DNA of 64,000 nt. Origin: Geosiphon pyriformis (lineage: Eukaryota; Glomeromycota; Glomeromycetes; Archaeosporales; Geosiphonaceae). The DNA is taken from positions 474,888 to 538,887 of the forward strand of contig JAAOMT010000479.1 of the NCBI GenBank assembly GCA_016748015.1, written 5' to 3'. Made by a program: the position numbers and the translations under genes. The notes under the pieces were generated by a model. It worked only from the letters and a program-made list of their open reading frames with translations, was not told the origin of the DNA and did not search any database. Below, piece after piece: positions 1 through 9,134 of the stretch. Position 1 is the first letter of the stretch. Every line of letters starts with the position of its first letter.

Positions 1-2
1 TC

Positions 3-338
3 AATGCTGGATATACTGGAGACATTACAGTGATGCTTCAAAATGAAATTAACAAACCATTCAAGATTGACCATGCTGAAAAAATTGCCCAAGCTATTTA
101 CCTATCCCTAATCAACATTTTGAGTTTGCAACTAGTCAATCAAAGAGAACAATTAAGAAAAAGTGATAGAAGAACCCAAGGTTTTGGTTCAACTGGACGA
201 TTCACAATTCCAGTTAATATAGCTCTTAACACACAGAACAAATCCCACCAGATTCTCAGACTTCCACAACCAATTACCATCTCACTCTTTGGAAAACATC
301 CAGAAATCTACATCTGTCCAAAGCCAACAACCACATAA
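3..338 (+). pseudogene. dUTPase domain, C-terminal part, of gypsy A polyprotein
   Basis: Trimeric dUTPases hydrolyse dUTP to dUMP and pyrophosphate and keep uracil out of new DNA. This open stretch starts at the window edge within motif III (NAGYTG), continues through motif IV (KIAQAI, about 79-98) and ends with a textbook glycine-rich motif V (GFGSTG, 180-197), followed by a beta-rich segment leading to the RT. Motifs I and II lie upstream of the window. Motif III normally contains a catalytic Asp before the small residue and Gly-Tyr; here the codon at 3-5 is AAT (Asn). The domain lies directly N-terminal to the RT with no aspartic protease between them. The match is by motif order and spacing. 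Confirmation comes from elements B and C, which show the same motifs in the same place. Confidence 0.85.
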
Positions 339-599
339 CAAATTTTTGAGTTCAATGAACAAGTTTGCTTGGAACATAATATTTCGATCCCAAACATTTA
401 TATTTCAGAAGGAACAAAAAAAGTCCGAGTTACTTTTTACAATCCCAACAATTACCCCATAGTTCTATTAAATAACTTAGAAATTGGAGTCATTCACAGT
501 AACATCTTTTAACAAGAACTACTCCAGACAGTTTCCAATTTTTCAGAAATTATTGGACATTCACTACCAAAAATCAACCCAAACCCTAGTTCTGAAAAC

Positions 600-1361
600 T
601 ACTATGTTGTCATGGAAAAACTATCTCGAATCAACATGGGACAACTTGAACCACAACAATAGAGCCAGCTCAAAGAACTAATTGTAGAATTTGCCGATAT
701 CTTTGCTGAAAACAACAATGACTTAGGAAGAACCAATTTGGTCCAACACCAAATTTATACAGGAGATGCCAAACCAAGAAGACAAAAAGCATATCAAGTT
801 GCTCCAGAAAGCCACCAATTCATCCAAGAAGAAGTACAACAAATGCTTAACAATGGGCTCATCCAACCCTTCATGAGTCCTTGGGCTTTACTTATAGTGC
901 TAGTTAAAAAAAAAAATGGAAAGATACGATTTTGTGTTGACTATTGACAACTTAACAGTATTACAATTGGAGATGCCTACCCCTTTCTCTGAATTGATGA
1001 CATGTTAGATGCCCTTGAAAAATCCAAATACTTTTCAACACTAGATTTAGAAAGTGGTTACTGGCAAGTTGCTATGGATCCCAAAGATTGCCTCAAAACA
1101 GCATTCACCACCCAAGGTAGAAATTATGAGTTCAATGTAATGCCTTTCAGATTATGCAATGCACCAGCAACATTTCAGAGATTAATGAATGTTGTGTACC
1201 AAAGACTCCTTTGGAAGTCAGTAGTCGTTTATCTTGATGATACTGATGTTTATTCTCCATCGTTCAAATTACATTTAAAACATCTGCGAGAAGTTTTTCA
1301 ATGATTACAAAAAGCAGGACTAAAACTCAACATCGAAAAATGCTACTTTGGAAAAACAAGC
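600..1361 (+). pseudogene. Gypsy A reverse transcriptase domain (broken)
   Basis: RNA-dependent DNA polymerase of the element. Recognisable blocks in order are the pre-RT region (QPFMSPWALLIVLVKK, about 858-915), FCVDY (932-946), the LDLESGYWQ block (about 1041-1067), the FRLCNAPATFQRLM block (about 1147-1187) and the active site YLDD at 1230-1241, which keeps both aspartates. In-frame TGA codons interrupt the frame after FCVDY, before IDDM and after EVFQ, each at a place where family members carry Arg, as expected from CGA to TGA. The fragments therefore belong to one former polyprotein reading frame. The thumb and connection continue into the RNase H region without a gap. Confidence 0.93.
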
Positions 1362-2040
1362 TTGGCCTTCCTTGGTCATATTGTTAGTAAAGATGGAATC
1401 AAACCAGACCTTAAAAAAATCAGCGCTGTTAAAAACTTCAAAACTTCTCAAAACACTACAGAACTAAGAGGATTCATAGGGTTAGCCTCTTACTATTGGA
1501 AGTTTATCAAGAGATTCTCAAAAATCACAAAACCTCTCAACCAGCTTACCACCAAAAACGTTAAATACAAATGGACTGCTGAATGCCAAAATGCATTTGA
1601 AATCCTCAAAGAAAAACTAATGACAGCTCCAATTCTCACCTATCCAGATTTCAGCAACCGATTCCAATTAGCAACAGATGCCTCTTATACTGCCTTTGGT
1701 GCTATTCTATCACAATTGGATGACAATAAAAATGAGCAGGTAATTGCTTATGCTAGCAGAACATTAAAACCAGCTGAAAAAAATTATTCTGCCACTGAAT
1801 TGAAAACAGCAGCTGTAATTTGGGCCCTACATTATTTCAACCTTTATTTTCGGCCAAAAGAATTTGATATTATCACTGATAATATTGGACTCAAATAGCT
1901 TCAGAACAAAAATACTTAGCTGAATGCAAAACAAACTCAATGGACAGGATTTCTAGCAAACTATTAATACATAGTACATCACAAACCAGGAAAACTCTAC
2001 ACCAATGTTGACTGTCTCTCCAGAATAAGACAAGATTAGA
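1362..2040 (+). pseudogene. Gypsy A RT thumb/connection and RNase H domain
   Basis: The open stretch 1362-1898 starts with the AFLGHIVSKDGI block typical of the end of gypsy RT, then the connection segment (TELRGFIGLASYYWKFI). The RNase H domain, which degrades the RNA of the RNA:DNA hybrid, shows its acidic residues as ATDAS (about 1672), SATELKTAAV (about 1790) and IITDN (about 1869). The histidine-containing end of the domain follows after stops at about 1898-2030. The long uninterrupted run shows that the RNase H part has suffered less than the rest of Pol. Confidence 0.92.
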
Positions 2041-2090
2041 AAACACAAAAACCAATACTTAACTTAACCAACCAAAACAGCCAACAAACA

Positions 2091-3380
2091 ATGAATTCGG
2101 AAAACTACAACAATCTTAAACAATATTTGGAAACATTAACAATCCCAACAGATTGGTCGCCAGATGAAAAACATCAACTACAACAACAAGCCAAACAATA
2201 TTTTTTACACAACAACATTATTTATCATCAAAATTTCAAAAACCCAGACAAACCACTCAGATTAATACAAGAACAAGAAAAAGAGACTATATTATACAAC
2301 ATGCACTCAGATCTTTCATCAGCACACTTTGGAAAAAACAGTACCACCCAAAGAACACTAGAATACTACTTTTGGCCTTGAATGAGAAAAGACATTTACG
2401 AATATGTCAAATCTTGTGATAGTTGTCAAAGAAAAGGAGGAACACGCCCTACTGAACCATTAAATCCAATTAAAGTTGGACAGCCTTTTGACCGAGTTGG
2501 TATCAATTTAGTCAGACCATTATCTATCACTATTCAAGGAAACTATTATATTGCAGTAGCTGTAGACTATCTTACTAAATGGCCTAAAGCCAGAGCCATT
2601 CAATGAGTAAATGTGAAATTAGTAGCAAATTTCATCTATGAAAACATCATTTGTAGACATGGATGTTCAATTGAACTTTTATCTGATTAGGGAACACACT
2701 TTGTGAACAACCTGATACAAGAAATTTGTGAATGATTCAATGTCAAAAAATCTCTGTCTTCACCCTATCATCCACAAACAAATGGGCTTGTAGAATATTT
2801 TAACAGAATATTGTGCGAGTCATTAGCCAAAGTCTCAACCAATTTTGAGCAAGAGTGGGATATCTTTATTCCATCAGTGTTACTAGTATACAGAACACTA
2901 AAACAAGATACCACAAAACACACACCATTTGATTTAACTTATGAAAGGACAGTAATATTACCAATTAGTTTCATAGTAGAAACATACCCAGCACAACCAA
3001 TCAATGAAAACAATTTTCAGGAAATGCTTCAACGAAGAGCCTACATGCTTCTCAGCATATTGGAAAGAAAATGACAAATAGCGGCCACCCATATTAAACA
3101 CTCCCAAACTCAACAAAAAAAACAGCATGACAACAAATTGCCTCCAGTTACCAATGATTTTAAAGTTGGAAACAAAGTTCTCCTACACAAAACTAAAGCT
3201 GAAAAACAATGGAGTGGAAAATTTGAAAATAAATGGGATGAACCATTCTTTATCCATGAAATACTAGGCAATGAATCATACAAGTTAAGACTTAATAACA
3301 AAATCCTAGCAAAAGTTGCACATGGAGATTGTTTAAAACACTATCATTTCAGAAACAATTCTGAACCATTAATTCCATAA
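2091..3380 (+). pseudogene. Gypsy A integrase (HHCC zinc domain, DDE core, C-terminal domain; broken)
   Basis: Integrase inserts the element cDNA into host DNA. The N-terminal zinc domain is visible: two histidines around 2300-2330 (MHSDLSSAHF) and the Cys pair CDSC at about 2413-2425. The catalytic core follows with AVDYLTKWP (about 2560) for the first Asp, the second Asp in LLSD at about 2680 (the next codon is TAG where Gln is expected) and the Glu in NGLVEYFNR (about 2785-2812). The C-terminal segment, 3138-3380, has the gypsy WSGKF...W.EPFFI block and ends in KHYHF. Stops occur at 2379, 2604, 2688 and 3072. No chromodomain was recognised. Confidence 0.92.
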
Positions 3381-3657
3381 ATTGGTACACATTCACCTTT
3401 AGTCAATCCCGAAGATATTCCCCGAAACATAGAACCAATAGTTGTTATTGAACAACCTTCCAACTTGAACACTTAATTTAATTTTACTAGTTATTCCCTT
3501 ATAATTTAAAAATAATTTCACAAAAACAAAACAAAACACACTGAAAGACAAAATAACATAAAAACCCACATACCAAAAATAATTTCAATCTATCTTTCTC
3601 ACTCAAATTTTTATAATGACTATCCCTTAAAATATTCAACAAATATCTTAAAAATTA
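3381..3657 (+). other. Spacer between integrase and accessory ORF of gypsy A
   Basis: About 280 bases without an ORF of note, AT-rich, with A-rich runs around 3520-3545. It may hold a splice site or leader for the downstream ORF, but I see no clear signal. Confidence 0.5.
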
Positions 3658-4335
3658 ATGCTAGCTCTAAAGACAATACCCGAATTATCTATTACTGTTA
3701 CTGGAAACCATATTAATTATACCCAAACAGAAGTAGTTACAAATTTAGTCCCAAATTCACGAAAATATTACCCACATAAGAAGAACACAAGAAGTTATTC
3801 TGGAATTCACCTACCAGAACTTTTGAAGCTTGCTTTAAGAGAAAACTTATTGCTCATCCCTATTAGTATTCTACCAAATGCTACTATTCAACAAAAACTT
3901 CAACTGTGCCTTAATAAAGAAAACAGCAAATACCCCCCAATATATAGATATTTCTACATTAGAAAAACACTTTACGAACAAAAACTGGAGCTTACAGCAG
4001 CAAACCTCACAAAAAAAGCTATCCAAAAACAACTCTACAATAAATTTAAGACAACAGCTGGACCTACAAACAGTCATTATAAATTAAGAGCAGCTCTTAG
4101 ACTTTACGACTTATTCCACATCTGTGAAAACGTCCTACAAAACCCAATTTTACAACCTTTGAAGATTCAATACATTGGAAAGCTCACAAAACTGAAATTT
4201 CAACAATTTTCAGACCAAATTTCTTCAATAATTTTGGATTATTATCTGGAAATTACAAACAGTACTTGGACTTCGATGGAGCTCAGTCTTAAGGAGGAAG
4301 TTATGTTACCAGACAAAATTAGAGACATTATTTAG
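3658..4335 (+). CDS. Uncharacterised accessory ORF of gypsy A, between integrase and 3' LTR (225 aa)
   Basis: A 225-residue ORF begins with ATG at 3658 and ends with TAG at 4333-4335. It is the only long gene of element A without an internal stop. It lies where envelope or accessory ORFs occur in some LTR elements, but I see no signal peptide, no clear membrane segment and no envelope motif. The middle (residues about 95-160) is Lys/Gln/Leu-rich and looks helical, with RAALRLYDLF as a distinctive stretch. The ORF covers the polypurine tract and runs 32 bases into the LTR, so its last ten or so residues are LTR-encoded. The base composition is like the rest of the element. I do not recognise a function; a nucleic-acid-binding or gag-like helper is possible but unsupported. 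Confidence 0.6.
   Translation: MLALKTIPELSITVTGNHINYTQTEVVTNLVPNSRKYYPHKKNTRSYSGIHLPELLKLALRENLLLIPISILPNATIQQKLQLCLNKENSKYPPIYRYFYIRKTLYEQKLELTAANLTKKAIQKQLYNKFKTTAGPTNSHYKLRAALRLYDLFHICENVLQNPILQPLKIQYIGKLTKLKFQQFSDQISSIILDYYLEITNSTWTSMELSLKEEVMLPDKIRDII
4291..4300 (+). other. Polypurine tract of gypsy A
   Basis: AAGGAGGAAG lies three bases before the LTR start TGTTACC at 4304, the position needed for plus-strand DNA priming. It is inside the accessory ORF. Confidence 0.75.
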
Positions 4336-4515
4336 CATAAAATTATCTTTATAATTCCCATCATTAATTAACATATATTATCGTTTCAAATTATTACTTA
4401 TTATATTAGCAAAATATCTGAAATTATTATTTAATTAATAACCCAATTTGTATAAACACAAATGTAACCTAATTGCAATGATTAATCATGCAATACCCCG
4501 AACTATGTAACATTC

Positions 4516-4640
4516 AAAAAGTTTGCCGAAATTTGTAGAAATTCGCCGAAATAATTGATAGTTCACTGAAATATCTAATAGTTCGTAGAAATAACTTGTA
4601 GTTCGCCAAAATGTATCCTTAGTTCAGCGAAATTGTAGAA
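4516..4640 (+). repeat. Array of TTCGNCGAA-like palindromes in the U3 of LTR A
   Basis: Six or so degenerate copies of a core resembling AGTTCGCCGAAAT occur every 20-27 bases, just upstream of the TATA box. The best copy is the palindrome TTCGCCGAA. The same array is found in the solo LTR at 27900-28010. Position and spacing suggest an enhancer or binding-site array; that is inference. Confidence 0.7.
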
Positions 4641-4683
4641 AATAGCAAAGTTCAAGTTCATAGAATAGTGTTACAACAAGTTG

Positions 4684-4690
4684 TATAAAA
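4684..4690 (+). promoter_or_regulatory. TATA box of LTR A
   Basis: TATAAAA, about 40 bp downstream of the palindrome array and conserved in the other copy of this LTR (27837-27843, minus strand). Transcription would begin about 25-35 bp downstream, next to the short hairpin TTCTC..GAGAA at about 4699-4713. Confidence 0.65.
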
Positions 4691-4995
4691 GAAAAGCTTC
4701 TCTCTTCGAGAAAATATATCTTACTTCAGATTTAACAATTAGAATTATTCTTTATACACAAAAGACAAAATAAATATCAAATAAATTCGAAAAACCAAAT
4801 TTTTAATTACTTTCCTTGAAATTAACCAATTCCTACTAACAGTTTGAAATTGACTAGCTACCAATTTTAGTAAACTGTTAGTGACTCCAGGCCTGGATAG
4901 AAAACATTTCCCTTGACAGAATTCTATTTCTTTTACATTTTCTTTTATTTTTCTTTTATTTTCTTAGTACAGTCATTAGGGTAGTCTACAGACAA

Positions 4996-5107
4996 GATTC
5001 CTGTAGAAGAGTTGACTTTCACAGCAAAGTAACTACACATATTTTGTGAGCTTCCAGATGAGCAATTCCTGGGAAAGAGTTGACGTTTACTACAATGTAA
5101 CTACATA
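4996..5107 (+). repeat. Two imperfect tandem copies in the R/U5 part of LTR A
   Basis: Units at about 4996-5040 and 5062-5107 share a block resembling ATTCCTG..AAGAGTTGAC, then GTAACTACA. Both units are also present in the solo copy at about 27415-27545. Confidence 0.65.
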
Positions 5108-5282
5108 AAGTAACTGGCATAGAATTGGCCATTCCACTTATAAGCCCAGCAGTTCAAATTATAGAAAATAATTTGAAGATAAATTCAGTTACTGGAGGTT
5201 CAACCACATCCAGAAAACGTGAATTCACAACAAACAGGCATCAACAACATTTAAGAAAAGAGACCAAAAACCTTCGGTAACA

Positions 5283-7955
5283 CTGGTTAGGATAAAAATG
5301 TGCAGTAAGTTTATTTGATTTTTTGGCAGTATCCATGGTGGTTGTATTAACAAGATTATGACTAACTTTGGTTTGACAAACAGATATCTGGTACATGATG
5401 GTTTGGATCAAGGGGAGGTGTTTTCACCTTTTTTTTAGTGTATATTTTATGATCTTTTGTTGTGTGAAGTCAAGAAACAGGAGAGCTTATGTAAATATAA
5501 ATTGATTTCTCACTTTGTTTCCAAGACAGGTTGTACTAAACTTCATGCTAAACTAACTTTTTTTCTCATTGCTGGTGCATTTGTAGATAATACTATTTGA
5601 ATTGGTTGTAATCTAAGAGCTATTCAATATATCCTAGATATTGCCAGTGATTTTTTCTGTATTAATAACATCTCCATAAATAATGACAAAACAATAGCTA
5701 TTCTTATCAATTGCAATGTTAAGTGCTCTTTTTTGTTGATTAGTGGGTTACCTATTTTTATTGCCAAAAAAGGCAAATCTTATTGCTATCTCAGTATTTA
5801 TCTGTCTACTAATGGACTTTTAAAGTCTAGCTTGGCTAAGGCATATTCTAACATTTGGTTTTTTGCCAATCTTGTTTTGAAAAAAACTATCTCAGACAAG
5901 CAGTTTTTGTATTTAGTATTAGTTATGTTTTATCTTATTATTGGTTATAAGACACAATTTAGCTTTATTTCTATTGGTGTATACAATAAATGGGATGTTT
6001 TAATTTATAGAAATTTGAAGTCAAAGGCTTGTCTACCTTGTGATTTTTCTGGTAATGTGGTTTATTACCCTTTCTTTTACAATCTAAAAACTTTTGAACA
6101 AGTTCAGTCTGAAAGAAAATTGGCATTTTTTGTGGTTTTTGCAAATTCTGATGGGATTTTAGAACACTTGTTCTCCCACAAGTCTCATGACTTGCAAGTT
6201 TTAAGTTGGCATTCATTCCATCCTTTGTGTTTTTCAGTTCATACAAAAGTCAGTCCTTCTAATAACTTTTTGGCAGGTGTGGTACATGTTTTTTTTGAGT
6301 GTAATTTGTCTTTGAGTGGGTCTTTAAATAGCTCTTTCTATCTTCAGAGTGGTGTGTTCATGTCAACTGCTCTTGGTGAGTCTAAGTTTTTCAAATTCTT
6401 CTTTTCTCTTTAGTAATACAATGTTGTTTTTGTAGACCAGCTTCACGATTGTCATAATGCAGTCTTTAGTTGGAATACTTTTAAGTAATAGAAGAGGCTT
6501 GATCTTCATGGTCCTGTTTTTGACTGGTTTAAGTTATCTGTTACTTTTCTCAATGATGCAAATCTTTTCTTTAATAGCCCTTTAGTTTTGGGTGGTTTTG
6601 AATCTTCAAATGTTCTTATGTCTTGCAAGTTTAAATCTATTTTTAGTCAACTATCTCATGTCAGTTTTAATACTCTGTCAGTCTATACAGATGATTCTCT
6701 GAAAAACATGAACATGGTTAACAGGAAAACTGGCACAACAGTCTTTTTTAAAGACATTAACTCAAGTTTGGGTATTGGTGTTTCTGGTTTAATGTTATCT
6801 ACTTTGGCTGAATTATAGGCTATAGTACTGGCTTTTGAGTGTGTTCTCTCTCTTAGTTTGGTTCAGTTGTTTACAGACAGTCAAGCTGCTTTGGATGCAT
6901 ACAAATTGGAATTGGGTTTGATATATTCAGATTTTCATAACCAGTATTGGGTGAAATGCCAGCATATTGTGAGCATTATTCATAATAAAAATTTAAGGGT
7001 TAGTTGGCATAAGGTTAAGAATTACTCAAGTGTATTGGAAAATGAATGTGCAGACATACTTGCTGATACTGCTTTTCTTTCTAAATAGTGCCTCTCACTC
7101 CAATTGAAGGAACATTATATACTGGCTAGAAGTGAGGTTGTTTTTGGTAGCTCAAGATACTTTGTTTGTGATATTTTTCAGTTTATGTATCATGCTTATT
7201 GGGAAATTGGTTTTGGTTCTAGGTTTCTGGTGGATAGTTTGCTTTTGGACATTGATTAGTTTAGTTTATCTTTGGTGTGGCATCTGGACTTGCATATGGC
7301 TGCTGGTTCTACCAGTAGACTCTCTACTGGTGCTTGTACTTATTTTATGAAAACTCTGTACTATTGGCTTCCAGTTGCTGTACAGAAGCATTTTTACAAC
7401 AAATACAATCTTGGTGTAATATGTTTATATTGTGGGGATGTTGAGATGTCAGATCACATTTTTTCTTGTATGACTGATAAATCTGTTCATAGCCAGTTGT
7501 TAGATGCTTATGCAGTTTCTTGAAGGGCAATTTCTGGTTTTTTTCATTCATTTTCTTGTGTGTTTCAGCTGATGTTATCTTGTGCTTTTAATGTTAATAT
7601 GTGTATGGCCATTTGTAAGAGTTTTGTCTTTGCAGGTTGGTTCCAGAAAGGGGTGTCAATTTTTGGTGACTCCAAAGTGGCACATCTAAAAGTTGTTGAA
7701 TTTGTGTGAACTTTTTGTCTTACTTTTAGGGATGAAATTTGGTTAGTTTGGGCTAAGCATCATGTCTTTATGAAAAAAAATGGGCTGATTCCACTAGGCA
7801 GTTTGGCCTCTATCTCAATTTTTGGTTTGTCTTTGGGGTTGTCTGCTGGTGTTGTTAGGTTGTTTGGAATTGCTGAAGCATTTGGTGTTTGTTTTGGGTT
7901 TTATAAGTCTTGTTTGTTTTTTCAGGGGTTGAAGACCTTGTTTTGGTTTATATAA
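5283..7955 (+). pseudogene. LINE1 ORF2, C-terminal half: RT end, RNase H, CCHC finger
   Basis: The RT active site reads FVDN at 5580-5591; LINE4 has FMDD, so the second Asp has become Asn (GAT to AAT). An open segment at 5733-6413 is the RT thumb region. RNase H follows at 6588-7088: acidic residues lie in YTDDS, LAEL (followed by TAG where Gln is expected), FTDSQAA and ECADILAD. A zinc finger of the pattern C-X2-C-X7-H-X4-C (CLYCGDVEMSDHIFSC, about 7420-7470) and a last open piece at 7770-7955 end the protein. Stops and lost residues mark it as dead. Confidence 0.9.
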
Positions 7956-8085
7956 GTGTGTAGTGTTGTTTTAATCAGTTTGAGTGACTGGTTACATATA
8001 GAAAAAACATGATTTACACTTAGTTTAGATTACTTATGTTAATGTATTGTGCTAGGCAGTGTTTAGACCTCACTTGTAAAACGTA
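5283..8085 (+). mobile_element. LINE1: 3' half of a non-LTR retrotransposon interrupted by gypsy A
   Basis: The sequence starts abruptly after the gypsy A LTR in the middle of a reverse transcriptase and aligns with LINE2 (minus strand, about 11800 down to 9005). It carries the end of RT, RNase H, a CCHC finger and the conserved 3' end with the block GTGTTTAGACCTCA (about 8058-8071). The 5' half should lie left of the window beyond the gypsy 5' LTR. It has many in-frame stops. Confidence 0.92.
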
Positions 8086-8939
8086 ATAATAAAAAAATAA
8101 TATAAAATAATATAAAGTAATATACAATAACATAAAACAATACAAAATAATTAATAATAATATAAGATAACTAATTATAATATAAAAATAAAGCAATAAC
8201 AAGAATAGTAAATAATAGTTAATAATAACAAGTAATTAAAAACAATTTTATAAAACTAGAAAATATGTGTAAAAATAATTAGTTTTAATAAATAGAAAAA
8301 AATTAAAATAAACAAGAATTAAATTTTTTCTAATATCTTATTTTTAATTTAAAAACTTTTTTTATTTTATTTTTTTCTATATCTCTTATCAATTAAATAA
8401 AATATTATTATTGTATCTACAATTATATAATTTTAATAATTTAATTGTTAAAATCTATTTAATTGTTTTTTTTATTTTTATTTTAGACTAAATAAAATTA
8501 GCATAAATGTTTTTAAAATTTTAATAATTTGAATCAATTGTTTTTAATTATAATAATAATTAATGAGATACTAATTTTTTTTTATTTTTTATTGTAAAAC
8601 AATAATATTAAAAATCAACTGTCTTAAAATTAGACTTTATAATAGTCTGGTAAAAAAAAGCTTTTTCTAAGTATTAAATATTAATTTTATCTTATTAACT
8701 TACTAAAAAAGTAAAAAAAACAATATTAAATTCTAGTAATTATAATTAAGACAAAAAAACACAACTATTATAATACAATTACTAAAACAATATTTCTGTG
8801 TTTTATAACAAAAAAACTTTCAGAAATTAATAAACTAATTTATTACAAAAATCTATCTATTAGAAAACTATTTTGTTTCTATTATTTAATCATAAATACC
8901 AAATATTATGATTATATTTTACTAAGTTTATTTGTAATA
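8086..8939 (+). repeat. LTR of family B (solo or truncated)
   Basis: This low-complexity stretch aligns with the reverse complement of the element B LTRs (41311-42300 and 50915-51875). Shared blocks include AAACTAGAAAATATGT at about 8255-8270 and the end AGTTTATTTGTAATA at 8925-8939, which matches the B LTR terminus. The first 60 or so bases of the LTR are missing or unalignable next to the LINE1 tail. It fills the space between the LINE1 and LINE2 tails. Confidence 0.7.
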
Positions 8940-9134
8940 ATATTAAAGTAAAAAAAGCTAAAAATAAATTTATTTCATTAATTTTTTCAATAATATTATT
9001 TAAATTTTTTTTTATTGCTTTACGAATGAGGTCTAAACACTACCTAGTACTATACATCAAAGAAATGATCTAAACTAGGTGTGAATCATGCACTTTTTAC
9101 ACGTGACCAGCCACTTGAACTGATCAAAACAACA

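Larger units (their letters stand above)
1..5282 (+). mobile_element. Ty3/gypsy LTR retrotransposon A, 3' portion (dUTPase-RT-RNaseH-IN-ORF-LTR)
   Basis: The element runs off the left edge, so its 5' LTR and gag are outside the window. Order on the plus strand is dUTPase C-terminus, beta-rich linker, reverse transcriptase, RNase H, integrase, an extra ORF, polypurine tract and 3' LTR. RT before RNase H before integrase is the Ty3/gypsy order. Many in-frame stops break the polyprotein; several sit where CGA, CAG or TGG is expected, so this copy cannot make a working Pol. It is inserted in LINE1: LINE reverse-transcriptase sequence begins immediately after the LTR and aligns with the uninterrupted LINE2 copy. 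The bases after the LTR, CTGGT, are the expected right half of a 5-bp target duplication; the left half is outside the window. Confidence 0.93.
4304..5282 (+). repeat. 3' LTR of gypsy A (979 bp)
   Basis: It starts TGTTACC and ends GGTAACA, a perfect 7-bp terminal inverted repeat. A second copy in reverse orientation at 27242-28222 shares order and sequence over the whole length, which fixes both boundaries. It contains a TATA box at 4684, an array of short palindromes upstream and a duplicated block downstream. Confidence 0.95.

Noticed and set aside
935-2700. Alternative genetic code (TGA or TAG read as sense)
   Set aside because: The stops in transposon genes replace Arg, Gln and Trp, which fits C-to-T/G-to-A mutation. 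The three host genes read with the standard code.
3658-4335. Envelope protein for the accessory ORF of element A
   Set aside because: No signal peptide, fusion peptide, transmembrane anchor or Cys pattern is visible.
5971-6246. Minus-strand 91-codon ORF in LINE1
   Set aside because: Antisense of the RT thumb region, which has clear homology in LINE2 on the coding strand.
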